From an uncultured Clostridia bacterium (GTDB lineage: Bacteria; Bacillota; Clostridia; Christensenellales; Aristaeellaceae), in NCBI GenBank assembly GCA_934675735.1, contig CAKURR010000034.1, positions 1 to 12,679 on the forward strand: a stretch of DNA of 12,679 bases, written 5' to 3'. Shown here in pieces: positions 1 through 6,692 of this stretch. Each line of letters begins with the position of its first letter. Positions within the stretch are counted from its first letter, which is position 1. The notes under the pieces were generated by a model. It saw only the letters and a list, made by a program, of their open reading frames with translations, was not told the origin of the DNA and made no database searches. Made by a program: the position numbers and the translations under genes.

Positions 1-84
1 GGCATCAAGCTCATTGTTGGCGACAAGTGCCTCGGCATGCTCGAAGCAGCCGGTGAAGTCTTCCCGGAATCCAGGTACCGGGCT
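1..84 (+). pseudogene. IS256-family (mutator-type) transposase fragment, cut at both ends
   Basis: Frame 1 from the first base reads GIKLIVGDKCLGMLEAAG and continues EVFPESRYR. This resembles the segment of IS256-family transposases around the second catalytic aspartate (typical form: GDKCLGM(L/V)E..., then a FP-x-A/S-(K/R)-(Y/W)-QR stretch). After about base 84 the similarity stops: the expected C-V-H-F-Y-R-N continuation is absent and a different reading frame takes over. The 5' part lies outside the window. I read it as a dead transposase remnant joined to foreign DNA. The identification rests on about 28 residues remembered from the family, so it is moderate. Confidence 0.55.
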
Positions 85-565
85 TTCTTTGGAACAGGTC
101 ACGGATTACTGCCGGGAACTGGGTCTGCCGGAAACTGGGAACTGCCAGTTACAGCCACCGGATGGGTCGGGGGAACGGCACTGTCCAGTGTGCGGACGGA
201 TTCTCGTGCAGAGAGGGAACAGTGGTCGGAGACGGTTCTGTTCTCCTGATTGCCGGGAGGAATATTACAGGCAGCATAAGTCTTTTCGGATCGCGGTCTG
301 TAAAAACTGTGGAAGGGAGTTCCATGCCGTAGATGAAGGAAAACGGCAGCGGAAGTTCTGCAGTCTGAATTGTTACTGGGATTATCGATACGGGATGAAG
401 GGAGTGGATGAGTATATGATGCTCATCGGCCTTGATAAATCAGGGCAAAAGAGTGATATATACCATACCGCCAGACAAGAGCGGAGAAAACCGAAGGGAG
501 AGATTCAAATGAAGAACAAGAAATATTACATCTCCTATGCGATGTTCCGTCCGTACTCTCATTAG
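83..565 (+). pseudogene. Remnant of a two-zinc-finger protein of Firmicute mobile elements, running into a truncated small ORF
   Basis: The frame is open from base 14, but only from about base 83 does it look like one protein: a short HTH-end-like piece (LEQVTDYCRELGLP), then two treble-clef-like zinc motifs, HCPVCG...FCSPDCR and VCKNCG...FCSLNCYW, each CxxC-x(n)-CxxxC. Similar proteins, often annotated as sigma-70-like or zinc-finger proteins, sit in clostridial recombinase-carrying elements, where the N-terminus is a sigma region 4-like helix-turn-helix. Here that N-terminus is lost at the junction with the IS256 fragment. From 509 a second start with a purine-rich stretch upstream (GGGAGAG at 496-502) opens in the same frame, MKNKKYYISYAMFRPYSH, then stops at 565. 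It resembles the beginning of a small SHOCT-like ORF and looks truncated. Function unknown; treated as decaying. Confidence 0.5.
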
Positions 566-619
566 GCTTATCTCCTTGCTTTTTTTGCAATGAAGGCTTC
601 GCCGCCGATTTCTCTTTGT

Positions 620-649
620 TTGTCAAGTGTTTCTGGAAAATTGTATAGA
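620..649 (+). promoter_or_regulatory. Possible sigma-A promoter directly ahead of a hairpin
   Basis: TTGTCA at 620-625 and TATAGA at 644-649 are separated by 18 bases. A transcript from here would start close to the hairpin at 653-688. No intact gene follows, so this may be a leftover mobile-element promoter or chance. Confidence 0.25.
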
Positions 650-652
650 AAA

Positions 653-690
653 AAGGACCATACCGAGTTGATCCTCGTTATAGTCCTTCT
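653..690 (+). terminator. Terminator-like hairpin inside the mobile-element remnant
   Basis: Arms 653-667 (AAGGACCATACCGAG) and 674-688 (CTCGTTATAGTCCTT) pair over 13 of 15 positions around a TTGATC loop. The following bases are pyrimidine rich (TCTCTTCTTG) but contain no clean U-run. It could be a terminator or the end of a mobile element. It marks the boundary between the remnant and the LRR gene. Confidence 0.4.
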
Positions 691-720
691 CTTCTTGCTT
701 CATGCCATTATCTTAATGAC

Positions 721-1215
721 ATTGATAAACTGATTCGCTGCCCGGCCGTAAAAGAAAGCGTGACTATTCCCGAACAGGTAACGAGCATTGAAAAGGGCGC
801 GTTTGAGAGCTGCGGCCGTCTCACGGAAATTTGTCTGCCCCAAAGCGTGGCAAAGATCGGAAGCGGCGCTTTTTATAACTGCGGGATGCTTGCCCATATC
901 GTTCTGCCCGAGGGCTTGGCCTGCATCGAAAAGAAAATGTTTTACAACTGCAGTGCACTGACGAGCGTGACAATTCCGAACGGGGCTGCAAAAATCAAAA
1001 GAGAAGCCTTTTCCGGCTGTGAGCAGCTGAAGGATATCTTCATCCCCGACAGTGTAAAAGAAATCGATTCGAGATGGAGAGAAACCTACCCGCGCCTTCA
1101 AGTCAAGCTTACCATTCATACGGTCGTCGGAAGCTATGCCGAGCGTTTTGCGCGGGAAAACAATATTCGGTGCAAAACGGATGGGCCGAGTCGTTCCGCT
1201 TCAACGCGCCCGTAA
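721..1215 (+). pseudogene. BspA-like leucine-rich-repeat surface protein, 5'-truncated
   Basis: The reading frame is open from 649 but has no in-frame ATG; the first usable start is GTG at 760, which lies inside a repeat. From 721 it reads as TpLRR/LRR_5 repeats of about 23 residues (SVTIPEQVTSIEKGAFESCG, LPQSVAKIGSGAFYNCG, LPEGLACIEKKMFYNCS, IPNGAAKIKREAFSGC and a fifth, degenerate one). It closes with SYAERFARENNIRCK, the usual C-terminal ending of BspA-like proteins, followed by a short tail and TAA. Intact relatives are secreted or surface-attached and much longer, with a signal peptide. Here the 5' portion is replaced by the mobile-element junction, so this is most likely a broken gene. 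Ligand unknown. Confidence 0.7.
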
Positions 1216-1269
1216 TTCCCTCCCGCTTCCGTCTCCCGTCCGCATATACTCCCCCGAGGGGGGATGACC

Positions 1270-1980
1270 ATGCTGGAAAGCCTATTGCTCTTTTTCATTC
1301 AAGACGCGCTTTTTCTGCTGGGGTATCTGGCGCGGGGGAACGCTTTTCCCAAGCCGCTGAGCCGAGAGGAAGAAGCCGAAATGATTTCGCGTATGCAGCA
1401 GGGGGACGACCGCGCGCGGGAGACGCTCATCGAGCACAATCTGCGGCTGGCGGCGCACATCGCGCGGAAATACACCGTGGCGGGCTATGATTCGGACGAC
1501 CTGATTTCAATCGGCACGATCGGGCTGATTAAGGGCGTCGGCACGTTCAAACCGGGCACGGGAACGCAGCTGAGCACATACTGTGCGCGGTGCATCGAAA
1601 ACGAAATTCTGATGTGCCTGCGCGCGAGCCAGAAGCGCAAGGGGGATGTCTCTTTGCAGGAGCCCATCGGCATGGACGGCGAGGGCAACGAGATTACACT
1701 CATCGACGTGCTGGGTACGGATGCGGAGGCGGTGCACGGGGAGGTCGAGCGGCGCGTCAGCCTGCAAAGTATCCGCCGCCTGGCCGACCGCTGTCTCAAA
1801 GGGCGGGAAGCGACGGTCATCCGCATGCGCTACGGGCTGGCGGACGGCAGGGTTTACGCCCAGCAGGAGGTCGCCGACAAGCTGGGTATATCGCGGTCAT
1901 ACGTTTCGCGCATCGAAAAAAAGGCACTCGAACGGCTGCGCACGGCGTTTGAAACGGGCAGAAATCCGAATGATGGATAA
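1270..1980 (+). CDS. sigK: RNA polymerase sporulation sigma factor sigma-K (pro-form)
   Basis: This 236-residue protein directs late mother-cell transcription in sporulation (coat and cortex stages in Bacillus). Residues 1-20 form a hydrophobic pro-sequence (LLLFFIQDALFLLGYL), followed by NAFPKPL, conserved in sigma-K. Region 2 contains IEHNLRL (54-60) and DDLISIGTIGLIKG (77-89), and CIENEIL (108-114) follows. DVSLQEPIG and GNEITLIDVLG (126-149) are also typical of sigma-K/E. The region 4 helix-turn-helix is EVADKLGISRSYVSRIEKKA (200-219). The ATG at 1270 is preferred over 1264 because GAGGGGGG (1255-1262) lies 7 bases upstream. The gene is uninterrupted: no skin-type element. In Bacillus the pro-sequence is removed by SpoIVFB; the conserved tyrosine near residue 19 suggests the same control. 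No clear terminator separates it from the efp unit. Confidence 0.93.
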   Translation: MLESLLLFFIQDALFLLGYLARGNAFPKPLSREEEAEMISRMQQGDDRARETLIEHNLRLAAHIARKYTVAGYDSDDLISIGTIGLIKGVGTFKPGTGTQLSTYCARCIENEILMCLRASQKRKGDVSLQEPIGMDGEGNEITLIDVLGTDAEAVHGEVERRVSLQSIRRLADRCLKGREATVIRMRYGLADGRVYAQQEVADKLGISRSYVSRIEKKALERLRTAFETGRNPNDG

Positions 1981-2017
1981 AAAACGGGGCGCAAAAGCGT
2001 GTTCTGCATGAAAATGC

Positions 2018-2046
2018 TTGATATTTTGAAAAAGTCGTGATAAAAT
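2018..2046 (+). promoter_or_regulatory. Sigma-A promoter of the efp unit, extended -10
   Basis: TTGATA (2018-2023), a 17-base spacer and TAAAAT (2041-2046), preceded by TG at 2038-2039 giving TGnTAAAAT. The start is expected near 2053, leaving a leader of about 90 bases before efp. Confidence 0.8.
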
Positions 2047-2066
2047 GAAAACACGAGTGCACATTG

Positions 2067-2110
2067 CTGATGATGCCGCCGCCAACGCGGCGGTGTTTGG
2101 CAGGCATCAG
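2067..2110 (+). promoter_or_regulatory. Structured 5' leader of efp (two-level hairpin)
   Basis: CTGATG (2067-2072) can pair with CATCAG (2105-2110). Inside it CCGCCGC (2076-2082) pairs perfectly with GCGGCGG (2087-2093) around a CAAC loop. No U-run follows, so it is not an intrinsic terminator. The Shine-Dalgarno site lies about 20 bases further on. No known riboswitch class is recognised. Confidence 0.5.
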
Positions 2111-2145
2111 AATTTATCAGATAAGCATATTTGGAGGGATTCCAC

Positions 2146-2703
2146 ATGATTACTGCAGGCGATTTCCGTAAGGGTGTGACCATCGAGTGGGAAGGCGGCG
2201 TCTGGACCATCGTTGATTTCCAGCACGTGAAGCCGGGCAAGGGCGCGGCCTTCGTTCGCACCAAGCTCAAGAACGTGATGACCGGCGCCGTGGTTGAGCG
2301 CTCTTTCAACCCGACCGACAAGCAGCCGCGCGCGACCATCGAGACCAAGGAGATGCAGTACGTCTACAACGACGGCGAGTTCTACTACTTCATGGATCAG
2401 GAGACCTTCGAGCAGATTCCGCTGACGCTGGATCAGGTCGAAGACGCGATTCGCTTCATGAAGGAAGAGACGATGGCCACTGTGCGCTTCTTCAAGGGCA
2501 AGGCCTTCTCCGTCGAGGCCCCGAACTTCGTCGTGCTCGAGGTCACTGACACCGAGCCGGGCTTCAAGGGCGACACCACCAGCAACACCACCAAGCCGGC
2601 GACGCTGGAGACCGGTTACCAGATTGCGGTTCCGCTGTTCATCAACATCGGCGACAAGATCCGCGTGGATACCCGCGACGGTTCCTACATGTCCCGCGCG
2701 TAA
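2146..2703 (+). CDS. efp: Translation elongation factor P
   Basis: Elongation factor P enters the ribosome between P and E sites and rescues stalling at consecutive prolines. The 185-residue length and three beta-barrel layout match the family. The N-terminal KOW-like domain carries the loop HVKPGKGAAFVR (27-38) with Lys32, the tip residue that is post-translationally modified in many bacteria (5-aminopentanol on Lys32 in B. subtilis). The OB-like C-terminal region contains LEVTDTEPGFKGDT and ends with the conserved VDTRDGSYMSRA. The ATG at 2146 follows TTGGAGGGATTCCAC, a good ribosome-binding site. It is the first gene of a two-gene unit driven by the 2018-2046 promoter and is followed 33 bases later by the acidic zinc-ribbon gene. 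No earmark for EarP, EpmA or YmfI modification enzymes is in the window. Confidence 0.97.
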   Translation: MITAGDFRKGVTIEWEGGVWTIVDFQHVKPGKGAAFVRTKLKNVMTGAVVERSFNPTDKQPRATIETKEMQYVYNDGEFYYFMDQETFEQIPLTLDQVEDAIRFMKEETMATVRFFKGKAFSVEAPNFVVLEVTDTEPGFKGDTTSNTTKPATLETGYQIAVPLFINIGDKIRVDTRDGSYMSRA

Positions 2704-2736
2704 GCGATTACAAAGCGTGAGAAAGGCGGCGTAACC

Positions 2737-3168
2737 ATGAGCAAGGTTGGCGAAAAGGTTGCATACCTCAAGGGGTTGGCCGAGGGTCTCGGCGTAAACG
2801 GCGAGACCGAACAGGGCAAGCTCATGCTGGCGATGATCGACACGCTGGAAGCGCTCGCGAAAAACAGCGAGGAGACCGACGAACGCGTCGGCGACCTTTC
2901 CGAATACGTCGAGGAAATCGACAGCGACGTCAGCGATTTGGAGGAGGCGCTGTTCTCCGAAGAGGATGAGGACGACGAGGACGACGAAGAAGAGGATGAG
3001 GACGACGATGAGGACGGCGACGGTCTCATCGAGTACGAGTGCCCGCACTGCGGCACGGTCATCTTCTTCGACGAAAACGCCTTTGATATGGAAGAAGAAC
3101 ACCTCTGCCCGAACTGCCATCGCAAGGTCTTTGAAGAGGACGGCGACGACGGGGACGACGAGGAATAA
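2737..3168 (+). CDS. CD1247-type N-terminal domain protein with acidic linker and zinc ribbon
   Basis: A 143-residue cytoplasmic protein with three parts. Residues 1-72 are helical and likely coiled (KVAYLKGLAEGLGV, then a heptad-rich IDTLEALAKNSEETDERVGD). Residues 75-95 are almost only Asp and Glu. Residues 100-130 form a zinc ribbon with CPHC (102-105) and CPNC (124-127), followed by a second acidic tail. This organisation matches a clostridial family named after C. difficile CD1247, whose function I do not know. The start is ATG 2737 behind AAAGGCGG. It is co-transcribed with efp and ends before a strong terminator. The acidic tract may act as a nucleic-acid or protein mimic, but that is guesswork. 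The repeated GAN codons could also be prone to slippage. Confidence 0.8.
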   Translation: MSKVGEKVAYLKGLAEGLGVNGETEQGKLMLAMIDTLEALAKNSEETDERVGDLSEYVEEIDSDVSDLEEALFSEEDEDDEDDEEEDEDDDEDGDGLIEYECPHCGTVIFFDENAFDMEEEHLCPNCHRKVFEEDGDDGDDEE

Positions 3169-3188
3169 TTCTTTCCGACAAGCGATAC

Positions 3189-3244
3189 AAAAGGGCTGAT
3201 GCGGACAGCGCGCTGAAGGCGCATTGGCCGCGCAGCCCTTTTTT
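3189..3244 (+). terminator. Intrinsic terminator of the efp unit
   Basis: AAAAGGGCTG (3189-3198) pairs perfectly with CAGCCCTTTT (3233-3242), and the T-run continues to 3244 (six T in all). A smaller GCGC/GCGC hairpin can form within the loop. Because one arm starts with A-run and the other ends with T-run it may work in both directions. Confidence 0.88.
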
Positions 3245-3256
3245 AACGCGCCGCGC

Positions 3257-3273
3257 TTTCGGGAGACCCGAAA
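3257..3273 (+). repeat. Perfect small inverted repeat just upstream of the first VanW gene
   Basis: TTTCGGG (3257-3263), loop AGA, CCCGAAA (3267-3273). No T-run follows. It lies 24 bases before the VanW start, in the short gap after the efp terminator. It could be an operator or a leader hairpin. Confidence 0.35.
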
Positions 3274-3296
3274 AACAGGATATTGAGGATGAAAGC

Positions 3297-4751
3297 ATGA
3301 AAAAAAGACTTGCCTTCCTTCTGCTTGCGCTGATGCTGGCGCTTTCGGCGGCGGCTTCGGCGGAAGAGATTCTCTACACGGGAACGGTCTCCAAGACCAT
3401 GACCATACGCGCGAAAAAATCCACGTCGGCCACGAAGCTGGGCAGCGTGGAACCGGGAGAACTGCTGAATATCATCGAATACGGCGATACGTGGACGAAG
3501 GTGGACCAAGGTGGCGTGGTGGGCTATGTGCTGACCAAAAACGTCGAGGATTTGGCCGCCGCGGCGGGCTACAATGACGAAGCCGACGCGCTGTATCTGG
3601 GCGAAGCCGAGATGAACCTGACCATCCGCGCGGAGCGGAGCAAATCCGCCCAAAAGCTTCAGGAGCTGGCCGAGGGCGAGACGGTGTATATCACCGAGCT
3701 GGGCGAAACGTGGCACGCGGTGGTCAAGCAGGGCGTGCGCGGCTATGTGCTCGCCGACCGCGTGGGCAAGCTGCGCGCGGCGCACGAGGGCATCGAGCTG
3801 CCGGAGGATTATCAGCCCATGCCCGATTTCGAGGCGGTTTACAGCGCGACGGCGGATGTAAACCTCTCCATCCGCAAAGAGAAGGATGAAAATGCGAAGC
3901 TGCTCGGCACGGTCTATGAAAACGAAAGCGTCGATGTGATGGATTTCGACGACAAATGGGCGCACGTCAAGAAGGACGGCGCGGAAGGCTATGTGCTGCG
4001 CAGTCACCTGCGCTATTTCCGCCGCTATGACCCGTATGGGCCGTATGTGCCGGGCGTGGTTTTCTACCCCTACGCGGCGATGGCGACGGATAACACCGAA
4101 ATCGTCAACAGCGAGACGGGGGAGAGCCTGCGCACCGTGCCCAAGGGCGCTGTGATGGCCGTCAGCGCCATGCAGGATGACCTTTCCGTGACCCTGCCGT
4201 ATGACCGCGTCACCGGCCGCATCCGTGCGACGGGCAGTTTGGAGCTGGAAGTCGTGCACGCGTGGGACGAAGCGCAGCTCGGCGACCTGATTGCGGTGTT
4301 TTCCACCTATTATGATCCGCAGCAGAGCAACCAGACCCAAATCGGCCGCCTGCACAACATCATGCAGGGCGTAGAGCGGCTGAACAACGTGATTGTGCCC
4401 TCCGGCGAGAAGTTTTATTTCAACGATTACTGCGCGCCGTATACGAAGGGCAATGGCTATGAGCTCGGCCCGATTGTCAACTACGTTTCCAGTCAGAAGC
4501 TCGGCTACGGCGGCGGCATCTGTCAGGTTTCCACAACGCTGTACAACGCGATTCTGCAAATTCCCATCAGCGTGATTAAAACGCAGGTGCATTCCTCCTA
4601 CGGCATCAGCTATGTGCCGCTGGATATGGATGCGGCGGTGGGCAAGGGCAACATCGATCTGCGTTTGCAGAACACGCTGCCCTATGACGTGCGGTTTGCG
4701 CTTCAGGCGGTCGGCGGCGTGCTGACGGTGCGGGTGTATCGGGCGAGCTGA
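3297..4751 (+). CDS. Exported VanW-family protein with three N-terminal bacterial SH3 repeats
   Basis: A 484-residue protein with a Sec signal peptide (MKKRLAFLLLALMLALSAAASA, cleavage before EE). Three SH3-like repeats follow at roughly 24-82, 97-160 and 180-240, each with the pattern (L/M)TIRA/LSIRK...KLG..., W.KV and GYVL. Such domains usually bind peptidoglycan or peptides. A spacer of ~100 residues leads into the VanW domain (about 345-484), with GEKFYFNDYCAPYTKGNGYE near 370 and GYGGGICQVSTTLYN near 402, the family hallmarks. VanW is named from the vancomycin-resistance vanB cluster, but its biochemical activity is not established. The ATG follows GAGG at a spacing of 8-9. The stop TGA overlaps the next ATG by one base (TGATG), implying translational coupling with the second VanW gene. 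Confidence 0.88.
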   Translation: MKKRLAFLLLALMLALSAAASAEEILYTGTVSKTMTIRAKKSTSATKLGSVEPGELLNIIEYGDTWTKVDQGGVVGYVLTKNVEDLAAAAGYNDEADALYLGEAEMNLTIRAERSKSAQKLQELAEGETVYITELGETWHAVVKQGVRGYVLADRVGKLRAAHEGIELPEDYQPMPDFEAVYSATADVNLSIRKEKDENAKLLGTVYENESVDVMDFDDKWAHVKKDGAEGYVLRSHLRYFRRYDPYGPYVPGVVFYPYAAMATDNTEIVNSETGESLRTVPKGAVMAVSAMQDDLSVTLPYDRVTGRIRATGSLELEVVHAWDEAQLGDLIAVFSTYYDPQQSNQTQIGRLHNIMQGVERLNNVIVPSGEKFYFNDYCAPYTKGNGYELGPIVNYVSSQKLGYGGGICQVSTTLYNAILQIPISVIKTQVHSSYGISYVPLDMDAAVGKGNIDLRLQNTLPYDVRFALQAVGGVLTVRVYRAS

Positions 4752-5770
4752 TGATGAAAAAAAGATTTGCGGCATGGGCGTGTTTGCTCATGCTGCTTTT
4801 ACCGCTGTGCGCCGCTTTGGCCGAGGCGACGGACGGTGAAGCGGAATATTACGGCACCATCGGCAAGCGGATGACCGTATACAGGGACGCAAACGAAGAT
4901 TCGACTCAGCTGGGGCGAATCGAGGCCGGAACGGTTGTGGACGTCTATAAAAAGGGACGGACATGGACGCGCATCGGCTATGCCAACGGGCAGGGCTATG
5001 TGCTCACGAAGTTTGTGGAGATGGTGCAGCGCAAGAACCCGTTCGACGGCCCGATGCCCGGCACGAGCAAACACGTCGCGGTCGGCTATGTGCTGACGGA
5101 TACGATGTTCACGCCCGAAGGGTTTCGCTATCCCATAAACGTGAGCGCGGGAAGCTGGCTGTCCATTCACCAAATCAAGGGTGGGCGCGCGTATTTTCCG
5201 TATCGCCGACTGGAGGATGACGTGAGCCTCGGCGTGGATAAGATGCGCATTTATGACTTTGTGGATTGGAGCGAGGCCGAGCCCGGCGATCTGCTCTATG
5301 CGTTCACGACGTTTTATTCCACGAGCACCAGCAAAGAGGGCAACGTCGGCCGCGTTTACAACATCGCGCTGGCCAGCGAGCGGCTGACGGGCGTGCGCGT
5401 CAAGGCGGGGGAGACGTTCTCCTTCAACGATGTCTGCGGGCCGTATACCGCGGAAAACGGCTATCGGGCCGCGCCGATTCTTTCCGGCGAGAGCAAGATG
5501 GGCTACGGCGGCGGCGTCTGCCAGGTGTGCAGCACGATTTACAATATCGTTCTGCGCATACCGACGGTCATCGAAGATATGAATTGGCATTCTCAGGGCG
5601 GGGTCAGCTATCTGCCTGCGGGCTTTGACGCGACGGTCAGCGACACGAAGGACATGGTTTTCCGCAACATTCTGCCGTATGACATCCGAATCGAGTTTGA
5701 AAGCCTTAACGGCGTGATGACGGCGTTCATGTTCAGGGATTATGAGGAGAGTAAGCGATGCGGATTTTAA
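4751..5770 (+). CDS. Second exported VanW-family protein, one SH3 repeat
   Basis: 339 residues. A signal peptide occupies residues 1-25 (charged MMKKR start, then a leucine-rich core ending ALA|EA); the internal Cys is not in a convincing lipobox. One SH3 repeat spans about 30-90 (GKRMTVYRDANEDSTQLGRI, WTRIGYANGQGYVLT). The VanW domain occupies about 200-335, with GETFSFNDVCGPYTAENGY near 220 and GYGGGVCQVCSTIYN near 251. The start overlaps the upstream VanW stop by one base (an alternative ATG lies at 4754), and its own end overlaps surE by 13 bases. It resembles a shortened copy of its neighbour, suggesting an old tandem duplication with loss or gain of SH3 units. Likely role: cell-envelope protein working with the first VanW protein; the activity is unknown. 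Confidence 0.88.
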   Translation: MMKKRFAAWACLLMLLLPLCAALAEATDGEAEYYGTIGKRMTVYRDANEDSTQLGRIEAGTVVDVYKKGRTWTRIGYANGQGYVLTKFVEMVQRKNPFDGPMPGTSKHVAVGYVLTDTMFTPEGFRYPINVSAGSWLSIHQIKGGRAYFPYRRLEDDVSLGVDKMRIYDFVDWSEAEPGDLLYAFTTFYSTSTSKEGNVGRVYNIALASERLTGVRVKAGETFSFNDVCGPYTAENGYRAAPILSGESKMGYGGGVCQVCSTIYNIVLRIPTVIEDMNWHSQGGVSYLPAGFDATVSDTKDMVFRNILPYDIRIEFESLNGVMTAFMFRDYEESKRCGF

Positions 5771-6501
5771 TTTCCAACGACGACGGTATTTTTGCGGCCG
5801 GACTGGCCGCGCTGGTGCGCGCGTTCGCGGCGGCGGGGCACACGGTGTATGTCGCCGCGCCGGACAGCCAGCGCTCGGCGGCGAGCCACAGCATGACACT
5901 GTTTCATCCGCTGACGGCGAAGGAAAGCGCCGTTGCGGGCGCGGCGAAGGCGTGGGCGATTGACGGCACGCCGGTGGACTGCGTGAAGCTGGCGGTCAAG
6001 ACACTCTGTCCGGAGGTTGACTTCGTGATTTCGGGGATTAACCACGGCTACAATTCCGGTTCGGACGTGCTGTATTCCGGCACGGTCGGCGCGGCGATGG
6101 AAGGCGCGCTGAACGGCAGGCCCGCGATGGCGGTTTCGCTTGGGCACGAGCGGGAGGACACCTACGACAAGGCGGCGGCGCTGGCGGTGAAGGTTTTTGA
6201 CGGCTTACAGGCACATCCACTGCCGCCGTTCTCCGTGCTGAACCTGAATTATCCGGAGACGGACGAGGCGCTGGGGCTGAAAGCCACGTCCTTGCGTGCG
6301 CTGCGCTATCTGGATACTTACGAGCCGGAGGTGGGCGCGGACGGCGTGGTGCGCTACACGCTCGTCGGCGGCATGGACAAGGATATGGCGGACGGCGAGG
6401 ACGACTACACGTGGCTGCGGCGCGGCTATGCGACGATGACGGTTTTGACCTACGACCTGACGCACGACGCGGCGACGAAGGCGCTGGAAGGTTTGGTATA
6501 A
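5758..6501 (+). CDS. surE: 5'/3'-nucleotidase SurE
   Basis: SurE proteins are metal-dependent phosphatases acting on nucleoside 5'- and 3'-monophosphates and sometimes polyphosphate, and are linked to stationary-phase survival. The 247-residue length is typical. Metal-site signatures are visible: SNDDG at 6-10 (Asp8, Asp9), the QRSAASHS loop with Ser40, and SGINHGYNSG at 92-101 with Asn95. IDGTPVDCVK (68-77), YSGTVGAAMEG (106-116) and VLNLNYP are also conserved. The ATG sits inside the end of the second VanW gene, behind GAGGAG, so translation is probably coupled. Co-transcription with two envelope proteins is not a link I know from the family. No classic terminator follows, but the composite palindromic repeat begins only 6 bases after the stop and may serve as one. 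Confidence 0.95.
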   Translation: MRILISNDDGIFAAGLAALVRAFAAAGHTVYVAAPDSQRSAASHSMTLFHPLTAKESAVAGAAKAWAIDGTPVDCVKLAVKTLCPEVDFVISGINHGYNSGSDVLYSGTVGAAMEGALNGRPAMAVSLGHEREDTYDKAAALAVKVFDGLQAHPLPPFSVLNLNYPETDEALGLKATSLRALRYLDTYEPEVGADGVVRYTLVGGMDKDMADGEDDYTWLRRGYATMTVLTYDLTHDAATKALEGLV

Positions 6502-6506
6502 GAGGG

Positions 6507-6692
6507 GGGACGTTGGGGCTGCTCGCCCCAAACCCTCGGCAAAGAGCTTCGCTCTCTGCACGCTCTCTTCGCTTCGCGAGGTTAAAACAAAGTCGGAATC
6601 CATGAATCGCATCGCGATTCATGAAGGGGGAGGTGCAGGAACCTCAGGTTCCTGCCGAGGTTTCAGGGCGAGCAGCCCTGACGTCTTTTTCC
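6507..6692. repeat. Composite palindromic repeat element with ~31-bp terminal inverted repeats
   Basis: The left end (6511-6541) and right end (6653-6684) are imperfect inverted copies. Both read TGCCGAGG...GGGCGAGCAGCCC...ACGT when viewed outward, followed by a pyrimidine run. Each end contains a 7-bp hairpin with loop GAGCA: GCCCCAA/TTGGGGC on the left, TCAGGGC (6663-6669)/GCCCTGA (6675-6681) on the right. Inside lie AGAGC-TTC-GCTCT (6543-6555), a perfect 10-bp palindrome (6601-6623) and GCAGGAACC-TCA-GGTTCCTGC (6635-6655). No plausible protein is encoded. A related single copy lies at 9224-9275. Confidence 0.7.

Noticed and set aside
1243..1250. CATATACT upstream of sigK as a sigma-E type -10 element
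   Set aside because: It lies so close to the start that the transcript would begin inside the ribosome-binding site, and no convincing -35 partner is visible.
2107..3120. A 337-codon open frame on the - strand across efp and the zinc-ribbon gene
   Set aside because: It spans two real genes and a leader; its Val/Leu/Phe runs are the complement of the acidic GAN codons.
3243..4775. A 510-codon open frame on the - strand opposite the first VanW gene
   Set aside because: It mirrors the GC-rich codon pattern of the + strand gene, reads as a low-complexity His/Arg/Ala/Leu protein, and has no domain; the + strand protein has a signal peptide and clear domains.
6507..6692. CRISPR-like repeat array
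   Set aside because: The hairpins differ from one another, there are no equal-length spacers, and no cas gene is present.
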